Shown here: in pieces, positions 48,218 through 60,900 of the stretch
Layout of the letters: each line of letters opens with the position of its first letter
Position numbering within the stretch: the stretch's first letter is position 1
Source: Stercorarius parasiticus
Taxonomy: Eukaryota; Chordata; Aves; Charadriiformes; Stercorariidae
DNA length: 64,000 nt
Assembly: GCA_013396915.1 (NCBI GenBank)
Contig: VWZL01000028.1
Span: forward strand, 124,001 to 188,000
Direction of reading: 5' to 3'
Made by a program: the position numbers and the translations under genes
The notes under the pieces: model-generated
The model's database searches: none
Told to the model about the DNA's origin: nothing
What the model saw: only the letters and a program-made list of their open reading frames with translations

Positions 48218-49466
48218 CCTGGCTGGAAGGCCAAGCACAGTACCGTGGGCTGCTGAGGCTCCTCTGGGGAAGCACACCCTGCCAGAGGAACAGACACAGC
48301 TTCTTGCTAGTTTCTTACCTTTCTTGCCATTACAGAATACAGTAACCATAGGTGGTTCCTTCTTGCTCCTCCTCGTGCAGCTGCCAAAGGCCGACTCGGC
48401 CACCGGGGTCTTCTGCGAGCTGCACCTCTTATTGCCAGGCGTTGCCATGCATGCAGCCACACTGGGGATCACCCAAGCCCCCTCCACCCCATGCCATCTC
48501 CAGCACCCACAGCCCACGGACTCGAACATAGCAGGAACCCAAGCAGTCCATGCCAGGGCAGTGCTGCCCCACTGATAGGCTCAGTTTTGTGCTGGAGGGT
48601 GCAAGATGCAGTCCGTCCCCTCCCCGGGGGTGGCGGTGCAGCCTGCAGCCTCCAGCATCCCTGGAGTCATCAGCTGTAGGGGTGGGAGCACCGTGTGTTG
48701 GCAAGGTCTCTGCAAGGCTGGGCTGATGGGTTGCCTTGCGGTTTGATGGGGGGGCTGCAAGGTAGGCTCCCCCACGCTGGAGCAGCCCTGTCCTAACGTG
48801 TTGTAGTGGTGCCTGGTGGATTGTACCGGGCCAAGTGGCCTGGCACTGCCACGCAGCAGGGCTGGGGCTGTGCCTGGCCATGGCCAGGGGAGGGGGAATG
48901 GGATATGTGTGTGCGTGCAGAGCAAAGGGGTGCATGGGGTCGTGAGGAAGGCACGTGGATGTTCAGTGTTAACGTAGGTCTGGGATGGGTAGTGCCACCC
49001 TGTGCTTTTGGGGGGGTGGCCCTGTGCCCTCCAAGCTGAGTAGGGAGCCAGTGCCTGGGAAGCCCTGGGATGCTCGGTGGAGGGGGGTTGGAGGGNCGAG
49101 CACAAGGGGATGCTGGGGGTCCTGGTGTCCTCAGTAGAGGCAACACCAGTCAACCCCTTCCTTGCCATGTTCATGGCACCTGCTGGGATGGGGATCATCG
49201 CCTGCCTGACAGGTGGGGAACAGTGTTAATGAAAGGCCGTGCCAGTATTTGGTGCCTTGGCCAGGTTGATACTGCTCACAGCATTATGCCTGGGCTGGCT
49301 TCCCCATGGCGAGGGGCCCTGGTCTTGCAAGGTTACCTCCTGCTTGTACATCGCTTAGCGGACGTTGCACCATGTTTTATTTGTATTTCCCCATTAGAAC
49401 GAGGTGTCTCGCCTTTATTTATTTCTTTATTTATGATGCATATTAATAAAAAAGGTGCTGATTGAG
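48218..49466 (+). other. RUSC2: RUSC2 3' untranslated region
   Basis: It runs from the TGA to a likely cleavage site about 15-20 nt after AATAAA (49,445-49,450). The last 60 nt hold two ATTTA pentamers (49,417 and 49,429), an AU-rich-element-like tail that could affect mRNA stability. One unresolved base lies at 49,096. The exact polyadenylation point is inferred. Confidence 0.75.
49445..49450 (+). terminator. Polyadenylation signal AATAAA of RUSC2
   Basis: A canonical hexamer lies 1.23 kb after the stop codon and follows an AU-rich stretch. Downstream TGTGATTTCAGCCTGT near 49,484-49,500 could serve as the U/GU-rich element. Confidence 0.8.
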
Positions 49467-51780
49467 GTCCCTGCTACACAGCCTTGTGATTTCAGCCTGT
49501 CCCTGAGAAGGGTCTGAGGGTTACCTGTACAGGGACACTGCACTGCAGGCTTCGTCCTGCCTCCACCACAGCCAACTCCAGACCTTCAGAAGGTGGCAGG
49601 TTGCCTGCAGCTATCAGACCTGTCAGTTCAGACTGTGGGGGACTACACCACATCATCAGATGATGGTATGCCTGGAGAAGACAGCCGAGGCTCCTTTTCT
49701 TTATTCCTCGTGCATGCTGGATGGGGACCAAGCAGGCTTCAGGCAGGAGTTCACACCATTTCTGTCTGGCATCTGCTTCCCAAGGTTGCTCAGGGTGTTG
49801 TGAGTAACGTGTCCATAGGTGCACCCAAACTGGAACTTGTAACTGCGGGCAGTGGGAGGAAGTCCTGAGAAGCGCGGGAAGGAGGGAATGAAGGATGGGT
49901 TGTGGGGCTGGGACCCAGTGCCTGGGACAGCCTGGGCATGCGGCTCAGTGGCTGTGCATCACTCACAAGGAAGGGCTCTGGGGCTTTTAAGTTTAGACTT
50001 GCACGTGTGATGGACCACCAAGTCCAGCAGGAATGAACTCAAAGAGCCCGTCCCTTTACTCCTCAGCAACTCCTGGGAGAAGGGAAGAGCTCTGCCTGAG
50101 GCTCCAGCCTTTGCTGCAAGGACACTATGCTGGAGCTTGCTGCATCCGTGCAGGCAAACTGTCTGCGGTGCTGGAATGAGTCAAAACAGTTGAAAAAGAT
50201 CCAGAAATGAAGCAGCATAAGGCCCTGTCCTGGCTTGGAGAGGCTTGGAGCAGCCAGGGCTTGCATGTGAGCTGTTCTAATACTCTCCAAGGGGATGGGG
50301 TCAGGTCTGTTTACAAATTGCACGGAGCCAAGCTGTTCTCCCCACATGCCGGGGCTGGCCCAAATGGGGAAGGGGACCATGTGCCGCACGGGGTGCTGTG
50401 TCAGCCCCGGGGCAGGAGAGGGGATTTCCAGCTCTCCGTCTCGCTGGGTGCTCGCTGCTGGGGCAGCCTCGGGTGCAAGGGAAACACAGCGGGGTGGTTA
50501 GGGTGTCAGAGGCTGGATTTGGAGTTGCTGCTACAGAATTTGCATCTGCTGAAGTTGTCTGCGGGGCCAGCTGGCTAAACTCAAGCAGGCTCTGGCTGGC
50601 GGTTATCAGATAGCCTGTCCCAATCAGGAACTGGTCACGGGACACAAAGCCTGCATGGCTGGGGCAGTGGCTGCCAGTGCTGCTGCTGTGGTTGCGTGGC
50701 CCAGCTGGTGGCCCGGTCCCAGAGGGTCAGCTGTGGGGTCCTGGTGGGGACATGGGACTGTGAGTACTGCCGGGAGCAGGCTGAGCAGACGAGGAGCTGC
50801 TGTGTCCTGGAGCTGATCCTGGTCCAGGGAGGGCAGCTCAGCCAGACCCTGTCACAGGGAGTTCAGCATCCCTTGACACCCTTTTGGCTGGGACATGGCA
50901 GCAGAAAGGTGGGTGCTGTGGGGTAGCGACAGAGAGAGGGGCAGGTGCTGGCCCACAGCCTTGTGAGTAGGTGGGAGCAGGTAAGACAGCCATGCTGTGT
51001 GCATGACACCTCCTGAGCACACCCCTGAACCCAAACCCAGCAACCTTTCACTCTAGCAAATGGCGCAGATCCCTGGCCTCATTACTGCACCAATTAAAAT
51101 CCCTTCCCAGCCTCCTAGTGTCAGGCTGCCTGCCAGTACCAGCCCTACATCCAGAGAGCAGAGCCGTTGCCAGCCCCAGCCCGGTGCCCACTTCGCATCC
51201 CCTGAGGCACAGAGCGAGGCGGGGAGCACCTCTAGACCAGCAGCGAGATGCACGCTCAATCCTGCCCACCTCATGTCACCCTCCTGCGTGGGGTCCTGGA
51301 GCAGCGGTGGTGTCCTCCACTCCTGCCCCTTGCAGGCAGCTCTCAGCCGCTGCTCGGCAAAGTTCCTCCTGCCCTCCTTGCAGATGTCAGAGTAGGTCTT
51401 AGCATCCCGATGGCTGGTTTGCAATATCAGGCAGAGGTAAGCAAGGCATCGGCATATGGGTCCTCCATGTGTGCCACAGGGACAGGGGGGAAGATGGGGA
51501 ACTGGACTGGACTGAACATGTTCTCACGAAAGGGCTGCCCGCTGGTAACGGCCACATGCTTCTTTTCCGTGACCCTGCGTAATCACTGAAGGCTGAAAAC
51601 TCCCGTGACAACTTGTTCAGCTTCAGAAAGAGGAAACGGCGTGAAATGAGAAAACTTGGATAAAATGAAGTGAAAAGAAGCAACATGGTCACACAGTGTC
51701 CAGCAAGCTTGCAAAGATTTAAGGCAGCCCTTCAGGGCTCCTGGTGTCAAAAGGTAAAGAGGAACCAGCAGGGCTAACCA
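49467..51780. other. Intergenic stretch, no gene seen
   Basis: No exon with recognisable coding content is seen on either strand. In particular, I see nothing matching the CIMIP2B or TESK1 genes that follow RUSC2 in mammals. Confidence 0.5.
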
Positions 51781-51784
51781 CCAG

Positions 51785-52050
51785 GGCCAGAGGTTATTCG
51801 AAACAAGAGAGACCCCTTCAAAGAGCTGAAGTCATGTGGAGATGACAAAAAATAGTGTCACGCAGGTAAGATGTAGAAGCTCAGTAAGACAAACAAAAAA
51901 AGAGAGCGAGGAAGAGCCTGTAGAAGCAGCCAGCAGTCCTTTTTGCAAACACTTCAAGAGCTTCAAATCTGCCACAAAGTCTGTGGGGTCAATAGGAGAG
52001 CATGTCCTTGCAGCGGAGGAGTGACGTCCCTCAGGGTTGGTAAGATTGCT
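51785..52050 (+). mobile_element. Possible ancient CR1/L3-like LINE relic
   Basis: The succession GAGACCCCTTCAAAGAGCTG, then AGACAAACAAAAAAAGAG, then TGCAAACACTTCAAGAGC resembles the ORF2 segment between endonuclease and reverse transcriptase in old CR1/L3 elements. That segment is rich in Lys/Phe codons. No long frame remains. Boundaries and family are uncertain. Confidence 0.35.
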
Positions 52051-53348
52051 GTGAAACGTGGCTCAAACGCCAGCGCGCTGTGAGGTTTGTAGCAAAATGG
52101 GACACACGTGTGGCAGCATGCCTGGACCCTGGCATCACAGTGGGACGCGGGTCCTTGCCTGCACCCCGCTAAAATACACCCTGCCCATCCTCCAGGCTGT
52201 GCCAGGTCTGCCGGGTGCCCTCTGCAATGGGGTGACACGGGGGGAGACAGCAGTGGGACCTGCCAAATGAACAAGCCCACCTCCTGTCCTGTTGCAAACA
52301 AACCAAAGCTGTCTTTGTGGCTCTGCGTTTGCCTTGTGTGACCAGAGCATGTAGCTGCTGGACCCGATGGGGAAGGTGGCACGGGCTTGCAACACCCCTC
52401 CATCCCCTGTGCAAGAGCCCGGGTTGCGCTCGAGGCTGGATTTTTCTGTGTGGAGGAAAGGGAAGTGTGAAGACCGAGCGGGCGAGAAGGCTTCCTGGCA
52501 ACTGCTTGGTCCACACTTCCTCCATGGCTTTGAGGTTTCAGATGAAGTAATGAAGGGCTTTTGGAGATGGCAAATACTGTCAACATAGGCGCTGACAACC
52601 ATTGTGCTGGGAGTGGTGCACAGAGGAGCCAGGGATGTGATTTTTTTAGTCTTTTTTGATTTATGGAATTTCCCTACTTATTTTCCAAAGATCCTCCAAA
52701 TGAGGAATCTATTCCCACTGATAAAGTTTCCTTTTGCAGCCCTTTAATTATTTCTTGAGAGACCCATAAGGCACCAAGGGGCAGGGAGGGGTGATGTCTG
52801 GGTTGTTGCTGTTGCTGGAGGCAGAGGAGCAGTTGCTTCCCCCCATCCCACAAACCTCCCACCCGAGGCAGAGCACAGCTACCTCCTGGGATGTGCCCTG
52901 CTGTGATGCCCTGCAGCCCCAGGGCGCTTTCTGCCAGGGCAAGTGTGTTCGAGTATGGTAAACTCTCTATGCTTCATAATCCGAGTGAAGGAAGTAAAAA
53001 GGGAAGTTCCTGGGGGGGTAGCACTGGCTCTGCCAGCTCTGTTGCTGGAAGAGATGAAAGACAGACACAGGAGGAGAGGCTGCGACTGCCTTTCTCAGCA
53101 TAGGAAGGCACAAGGAAAGTGGCAGGGCAGACTCCAGCTCTGTCCCTGAGAGGTAAAAGACTGCTGGAGTGTCTGCCCTCAAACACCATCANTTTTGGGG
53201 GTGGCTGGGGAGAGCGTATTTGGAGCGGGCCACCCCACGCTGGCCTGCTCGATGCTGCTGAATGAAGGTGTTGCAGAGTGTGGAAATCAAGCAGAGGATG
53301 TGCATCAGCAGAAAGCAGAGCGTGACCCGGGGTTTGGGAGTATGGGGC
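52051..53348. other. Intergenic stretch, no gene seen
   Basis: No supported exon or RNA gene. It includes one unresolved base at 53,192. An AT-rich patch at 52,635-52,760 could be a conserved non-coding element, but composition is the only hint. Confidence 0.45.
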
Positions 53349-53865
53349 TGTTGTGGTTTAACCCCAGCCGGCAACTAGGATCACAAAGCCATTCACTCAC
53401 TCCCTTCCTGCCCCGCCACAAGTCAGATAGGGAGAAGAGGAATAAAAAGGAGAAAAAAAAACCTCATGGGTTGAGATAAAGATGGTTTAATAGAACAGTA
53501 ACGAAGAGGGGGAAAAATAGTGGCAAAAGACCATACAAAAAGAGTGATGCAAGACAATTGCTCAGCACCCGCTGGTCAATCTCCCAGCCCATCCCGAGCA
53601 GCGATCATGGATTCCTGCCCCCCAGCCAAGCCCCATTTATACACTCAGCATGATGTCTGTGGTATGGAATACTCCTTTGGCCGGCTTGTCCTGTCTGTGC
53701 TCCCTCTCGGCTTCCATGGGAAGCTGAAAAATTCCTTGTCTTCATGTAAGAATTACTTACAACTGAAATGATATGTATTATCATCATTATTCTCATACTA
53801 AATCCAAAACATAGCAGCTACTAAACAGGAAGAAAATTAATTGTATCCCAGCTGAAACCAGGACG
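53349..53865 (-). mobile_element. Solo LTR of an avian endogenous retrovirus (ERVL-like)
   Basis: The left end TGTTGTGGTTTAACCCCAG and right end GCTGAAACCAGGAC are the reverse complement of a very common bird LTR. Its sense strand opens with a CCTGGTTTCAGCTGGGAT block and ends at GGTTAAACCACAACA. On the minus strand a TATAAA lies near 53,636-53,641. No internal gag, pol or env sequence is attached, so it is a solo LTR left by recombination. The expected terminal TG on the sense 5' end appears as CG. I could not find an exact target-site duplication. Confidence 0.82.
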
Positions 53866-54834
53866 CGGGTCTTGCCTAAGAGCATAATAAAAAGGAAGGC
53901 CATCGCAAGGGTCTGCAGCCCTGCTGCAAAGTCTCAGAAAAGATGTCAGGGCATGTTTTTCTCCCAGTTTGTGTGTTTCAGATGGGACACGGGCCAAGCA
54001 CCTCCAGCAAGGGCTGCTGGTGGGCTGGGGAAGCTGAAGTACAAATTCATTGAATGCTGCCCTGGGCCAGCTCTGATGGTCGGGTCTGCTGCTGTGGCCC
54101 GTGCCACCAGCCGCCAGCCACACAGACTCACCAGCAGGCCCTTTCTTGCCCACTGCCGTTCCTGTGACGCCTTCTCATCCCTTCATCTTCATGCCCATGC
54201 CCAGCAGGTGTCGGCAACACAACCTGACACAGCGCTTGGACTCCAGGTCCCCAGGGCTCTTGCCAGCTTCTTCCCAAGCATCTGCTTTCCTGCCCACGGC
54301 AGGCACTGCCAGGTAATTAAGATCATCAGTGCACTTCAGAAGTCCTTTTTATCACAGTCCTTATCAGGCAGTAACAAGGTAAGTGTCCTGATGTAGTCTC
54401 TGCTTGACTTTAGCGTGTGAGTTTGGAAGCTACATCTTCCTGAAAAACACCAGTCCTGGAGGACCACAAACCAGCACAGCTTTCAAGTCCTTCTGGGACC
54501 GCTGAGATCTGTGCCAGGAGAGGAGGCAAGCCAGCTGTGGTGGCTAGTAGCTGCTCCTGCCAGAAAGCCTGAACACTGTGGTTCTCAGACAAGAGATCAG
54601 AGAGCAGCAAGATTGCAGAAGGAGCGTGAAGCAGCCTCAGTGCACAGAAGAACGAAAGCGGCGCTGACACTGGCGGAGGTTCCCTCTCCAATGAGGAAGC
54701 CTCTTGCAGCAGATGTGATTTCTCTGCACGGCTGTTTCCTTTCTGTGCTTGCATCTCTTGCAATCAGACGGGTGTGCTGTGAGGCAGCCGGTGGGGCCGA
54801 GACCTCCGTCCTGCCCTTGGGAGCATAAGCAAAC
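53866..54834. other. Putative upstream region of the CCP-like gene
   Basis: No other exon is supported. Shortly before the ATG at 54,835 there is a CCAAT (54,688-54,692) directly followed by GAGGAAG, a PU.1/ETS-like core, and no TATA box in the last 150 bp. This arrangement is seen in many leukocyte promoters, but it is only suggestive here. The transcription start is unknown. Confidence 0.3.
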
Positions 54835-54937
54835 ATGGCCCTGCGATGGCTATTTCTCATGTTCCTCACACCTCTGCTGGTGGCACAGGAGCAGGACAGG
54901 CCGGACACCACCATCTCCAGAGCACCGAAGGAAACAG
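54835..54937 (+). CDS. Signal-peptide exon of the CCP-like gene
   Basis: ATG in strong context (AAACATGG) opens a 34-codon exon. It has a short basic n-region (MALR), a hydrophobic core WLFLMFLTPLLV and a small residue (Ala17) before Gln18, which would give a mature start QEQDRPDT. The donor ACAG/GTAAGA leaves phase 1, identical to the phase of the module exons. No other phase-1 acceptor with module-like content is seen before 62,539. Confidence 0.68.
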
Positions 54938-57900
54938 GTAAGAAGTGCTCGCTCCTCCCCCTGCAAGAGAAATTTTCGCTGCTCTCCTGCTGCAAGGTTG
55001 CTGTGTATCTTTACGGCGTGCAGGATGCATTAGCTCTGTCAGAGAGGACTGGACCTGATGTCGGCTTGTGGTGGGGTGAAGCTCTGTTTGGGGATGGAGG
55101 GCAGCAAACCTCAGTGTGCTGGGAAAGCCTCCGCAGGGCCCGTATCATTCCTCTGTGGAGTCGTCAGTGTCTCTGGGAGCAGCATGTGGCCATCTCTCTT
55201 TCCATGGTGTGTAGATGACGTGTCCTCCCTGCCGCGGAGATGGGTGCTGGTGCCCAGAAAAGACCTGAGGAACTGTGAGCCGAGACCCTGTGTGTCCAGG
55301 AGACCCTGTGGGGCAGGAGTTATAATGTGCGGGGATCGCTCTTCCTTGGTGCCGGAGGGACAGGGTACCCCAGAGCTTTGATGGGCTCTTCCTACACAGG
55401 CTGCACACTTCCAACCCGGCAGAGACAGTGGATATCTTCAGGCTCACATGTTATCTGACCTCCCAGAAGGCTGGTGAATCTGTCCAGCATGGCACCATCT
55501 GGAGTTTGAGCTGTGGTCCAGGGGACATGACTTTGCATTTCTCTGCATCTGTCTGAATTGGTGTATTTCTCTAAACTAACCTTGCTGGAGCTAGGTGATG
55601 AAAATCATTGCACTAGCACCTAGTCATGCTGTCCCAACTGGCTGTGGCGATGTATCTTGGCTGACTTAGGCTGGGGAAACCATCTGATTAAGGACCCTCG
55701 CTATGATAGAGGCCAAGAAACGTGACCAGGACCTTTAGTTGCTGATGTGAAGTGATGGCAGGGTCTGTACTGTGTGAAGCCTGGAGAAGAAAAGGCTTCG
55801 TGGAAACCTTATAGCAGCCTTCCAGTACCTAAAGGGGGCCTACAGGAAGGATGGGGAGAGACTCTTTGTCAGGGATTGTAATGATAAGACGCGGGGAAAC
55901 GGTTTCAAACTGAAGGCGGGTAGATTTAGATTAGATATTAGGAAGAAATTCTTTACTGTTTGGGGGGTGAGACACTGGAACAGGTTGCCCAGGGAGGTTG
56001 TGGATGCCCCATCCCTGGAAGCGTTCAAGGCCAGGCTGGATAGGGCTTTGAGCAGCCTGGTCTAGTGGGAGGTGTCCCTGCCCATGGCAGGGGGGTTGGA
56101 ACTAGATGATCTTTTTGGTCCCTTCCAACCCGAACCATTCTATGATTCTATATGGGCCATAGGAGCCCATTCCCAGGGGAAATACATCCCTGGGATTGCA
56201 GGGAGCATGAGCGCAGCGCACTGTCACTCAACAACCAAGGGGTAAACCTGCAACAGAGGTTATCTGCCTGCCCAGCGTGGCTTCCCCTTGCTCAGATCCC
56301 CCAGTGAAGCTGTCCTCCCAGGCCAGCATGTGCAAGCATGCCCAAGCATTGCATGGCTCTCCAGCTTGTTTGCATGGTGCACACTAAGGCCAGGACCTGG
56401 CCATACCATATACTGTGGGACGCAGTGGGGACCCGGTGGCCAGCAGCGTCTTGGTGCGCTCTGCCCATCTCGGTCGCCCAGCTGTCCCTGGAGGAATCTG
56501 GGGCTGCCCGCGGCAGAGATGGAATTGCTGAGTATGCACCTTGTTTTTTGTGAAAAGAGGAACTGAGACAAAAACATCTGGCAGCCGCACCCAGCAGTGC
56601 AGGCAGCCCTGCCTGCATCCTCAGCACATGGGCTCACTCCATCCCAGGACCTGTGCCGAGGTCCCCACCTGATGGATCAGGGGCCTTCTTTCACTGAGGG
56701 ACCGGACAAGGGGGGTGGACAGGATGGGGCGGGAAGATCCATCCAATCCCCATTAGGGTGAAATGGGTCTCTGAGGGGCAGATGGTGGCAGTGGGGCAGG
56801 GTAAAGCTGTTGGGCAGAGATGAGGGACATGGGAACAGGACGTGACCCAAAGGTCCCCCTTCCCAGGGGTCCCTGAGCATCTCCCATGACCCTGGCAGAT
56901 GTAGGGTACAATCCGGGAGGGAGAACTACCCAGTGGGGACACTGGACAAGGTGCTCCCACTGCACATTGCTGTCCCCTTCCAGGCACCGACAAAACTCCC
57001 TTCACACTTGGCCAGGGGGGACACCAGGCTACCAGGAAGTGTGGGGCTGTCCCCTTTCAGTGTGCCAAAATTGCTGGGCTAGCTTCCCCCGCTCGCCCTC
57101 TCTCTCCCCCCAGCATTGAGCACTGGCAGCGCTGGTTCCTGAAAAGTCGCAGACATGGAAATAACTTTGGGGAAGGGCCGTGGGCCACGGGGCCTGGCAA
57201 TGGCCAAGGAAATGAGTCCAGATGGCAGAGCTGCGTCCCAGCGCTGGGCAGGAGGTGAGGGGACATGGTGGTGCCACTGGGAGCCCGGGGAAGTGCAGAG
57301 CAGCAGCAGGCAGAGGATGTGGTCAGCACGCGTGGTACAAATGTGAGCCAGTGCAGCGCTGCCGCTCTGTTCACCCCGTCATGCCGGCACCCTGCACCGA
57401 GCAGGATGCATTGTCTCATTGTCCTATTGTCACCTTATTGTCTTGCTGCGCTCTTTGCACCGGGTTTTTTTCTCCCCTGAGATGCCTCCCTCACCTGCAC
57501 AAAAGCCTCATCTCCTTGGAGACTCCATGTGCCTGGGAGGCAGGAGGACAAGCTTCTAGGGGATGCTCTCCCTGCAGAGGCATGGTCTGTGATCCAGGCT
57601 GGCCCTGGCCCCTTTCTCATCAGCCTTTCTTGACGTTACAGTGATTTAGTAGCAGCTGACAGCGAGCCTTAACTGGGAGTGCAGCTGCAACACCTGGTGG
57701 GTGGGAGGGTGCCAGGTAAAATAAGGCCACACTCAAACCAAAAAGTTTTGTGTCAGTGGGACTGGAATTTCAGACAGTGCCTAGAGTAAATCTTGCGGGG
57801 AACACAAAGGCTAAGAGATGTTGGGGAGAAGCGCCTTGGGGCTGGACACCCTTGGTGCTGTGAACTGTGTGCTCCGCCATGCTTCCACTTCCCATTATCA

Positions 57901-60900
57901 GCGTAGGGATTCAGGAAACAAGTATTTCACCTCCTGCTCTTAAAACCATATCAGACACCCTTTTGCATGGCAGGGCAGTACAGGCTAAAGCGCTGCCATC
58001 TCCCTCCTCTTCCCGCGGTGCCTTGTTCAGGGACCTGCTTCGCTGCCTCCTTTCCCTGGCACTGCTCACAAGGCCGAGCAGCCCCGAGGTCTCTCTGCCC
58101 CTTCCCCAGCCTTGCACTGCCCATCACTCCTGAAGACCTGCTCGGCAGCTTTGGTTGCTGGCGACGAGCGGCTTTAGGACCCGTGCATGTCTTCTCTGTG
58201 GTTTGCAGTACCACTCTCCACTGGTGGAAACAGCAGCTGCTTTTCTTAGCTCCTCTCAGCAAGCACATGGCATCAAGCGCAGCAAGACTGTTTTTTATTC
58301 TTCATGTTTGGCATAATACGATGTAAGAAAGTGCAGCTTTTGCTGGTAAGGAAAGCGCTGAACCCAGGAGCCTGACCTGAATTACCAGCACAGCTATTTC
58401 TCCTTTCTCCTGATCCTCTCTGACATCTGCCTCTGGGGCATGCTGGGGCTTTGTTTTGCCTGCCAGACTCATAACTCCTTTGCAGCAGGGACAGGCAGTC
58501 CAGATACTTCTGTAAAATGAGTACTATATTCATGGGTACTAAACGAGGTTAGCAAGGAGGGTATTAATTTAGTAGCATCAGCTGAAGAAAAACATAACAG
58601 TTAATTTCTGACTATATGAGGCAAATAGACTAACATTTTGTTGCCACTTCTGCCTGGGCATTCAGCATTCTCCGTTTGGCAGTGAGCACACACTGTACGT
58701 TACAAGAGGTGCCTGTTTGGTCACGTCTACACCATATTTTCCATGCAGAAATTGCACTTGCCTCATCCTCTTTCCTATAGTTGGGGGCGGAGGGCCTGTG
58801 GGCGGCTGTCTGCATACCACAGTGCAGGGTGAAAAACAGTGTTTGATGACTGTTTCTTTATTCTCCCGGATGCTGTTAGTTCCTACAAGGCTAGAAGGTG
58901 AGTGTTTCTTTCCCCTTTCTCTCTGAGCACCCTCCCTTCTCCAGCAGCGCCCCGCTCCCCCACGCACAGGCATGTGCGTCCATCTCCTTTGCACAAGTGG
59001 TGAGCTCTGGCCTGGTGGAGATCCTATACCCTCTGACTCATTTGTGCCACACATCTTCCCATGGTCAACACCAAAGCACGGAAACAGCCACCTTGAGTTA
59101 GAGCAAGGAGCTCCAAGGAGCTCTTTTCCCATTGCAAATGTTACAGAGTGATTGGGGAAGGAGTGTAAGAAAGAGGACCAGGACAGATGTGTCCCACCTC
59201 CACCAGCCTGTGCATCTCGACTGTACCCAGCAGTCGTGGAATGGTTTCTCTCAGTGAGTCCCAAGTGGTAATCACACACCTGCTAGGCTTGGGCTTATTA
59301 GAGAAGTGAGACTGAATTGGATTGTACTCAGCAATGTTCTTGAGACAAAAACAGGTGTGGACTGAAAGTATCTTCTGTGGGGACGCAGAGACTTCTAGGT
59401 TTTACCCTCAAGCAGCCATCCGAAATGCCACCAGGAAGGGCTCTGAGCCCTCTGACCTGTGGGCTCTGCCCGCCTTTTCTGATCCCCCCCATCCAGCCTG
59501 GGTCTGGGTGCTGTATAAGCCCACGTCTGCCCCATGCGGGAGCACAACAGGGACACATCTGGCAGGCCAAAGTGCACAGGGGAGCCTACGGGGAAGAAAA
59601 AATGCGGCCCAATGACCACCCCTACCTCTCAGAGGGCTCGGAAAGGAAAGGACGAGTGGCAGAGGTCAGTCATCCCGCTGGTGCTGGCAAGGGGCTCTGC
59701 GGGCACAGCCAGGTAGAAGGAGGAAGCAAGAGGGTTTGCCTGTGGGACTGCTCACCAGTGTAGTCCTTGTGCCCAAAGGGCAGCCATGATCTGCTCTTTG
59801 CAGAAGCACATTTCAGTCATCTGCCCTTGCCTGATGCTGCACTCTGGATCACAGTAGCATCTCGTCACCCCCCCAGCAGACACCAACGGGAGGACCGAGG
59901 AAGCCCTGAAGCAAAACTGTGCCTCTTCCAGGACCTTTTCACCTGGAAAAAAACAAAAAGGGAAAAGATGCCGATGTCTCTGGAAAAGGATTAAGGCTGA
60001 TAAACTCCCAGGTTTAAGAGAACTGATTGACTGGAGTCCCGATGGAGGTGGCCAGCCTAGTCAGAAATGTGTGGCTGTTGTGCCAGCTCAGTCCAAGGGA
60101 TCCCTTCACACCCGCTTCCAGCCTGGCAGCCTTACACAGCACCTATTTACTTGCACTTTAGTGAACCCCCCATAACTAAGGGAACAGCTGAATCAATCCC
60201 GAGTGCCTGTCAACAATAATTAGTATAGCGCTGAATATGCCTAATTTCAGCATGCAGAAGCTTCACCTTTCAGTAAAAAACCCCATAAACTTTAAACAAA
60301 GGCTAATTCTCCTTTATACGACAGTAAGTCTGCACTGTATTACACCTCTAAAGCAGCAACCATGAGATGTAGCCTTTTTAAATGCGGCGTTACTCCTGGT
60401 CTCTGTGAGGAAGCGCCATACAAGACCAGAAGCCTCTTGAGAGGTTCCTTCATGGCTGTATCAGCAGCAAGTACTTTGCTACATGAAGGGCACTGGCCGT
60501 TTCGGTGAGCAGGGAGCAAGGCAGAGCTCTGGCGTACCTCTGCAACCACCCCTGCCAGCAGAGCACCAGTGTTTGTAGGAAGTCACTGTCCCAGATATCT
60601 CTCAAAATCTGCACCTGTGTCAGCAGGGTGCACGCGAAGCATAATTTTTATTTCCTTCCTCGTTTCCTGCCCAGCAGGTTGCCATGTCCTGTGCTGCCAG
60701 TGGGTTTTGTGTCACTGTGGGGACTGTAACAGCTACCCGGAGGGATGGAAGGAAGCACTTATAAAAGGAAAAGCAACGAGCCGCCTTTGCACTGAAAGTC
60801 AAAGTTGGGGCAGTCTGGGAAAGGCCAGCCATGTCCGTGGGCACTTGCAGCCTCCTTGGCTCCTGGGGCTGTCTGTGCTGGAGGGGTTTCCTTCCCTCAA

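Noticed and set aside
47471..48529. 352-codon minus-strand open frame
   Set aside because: It is the antisense shadow of the last two RUSC2 coding exons and their intron. It has no domain and no splice logic of its own.
49467..54834. CIMIP2B, TESK1 or CD72 expected from mammalian gene order
   Set aside because: No exon on either strand resembles these proteins. They may lie beyond the window or elsewhere in birds.
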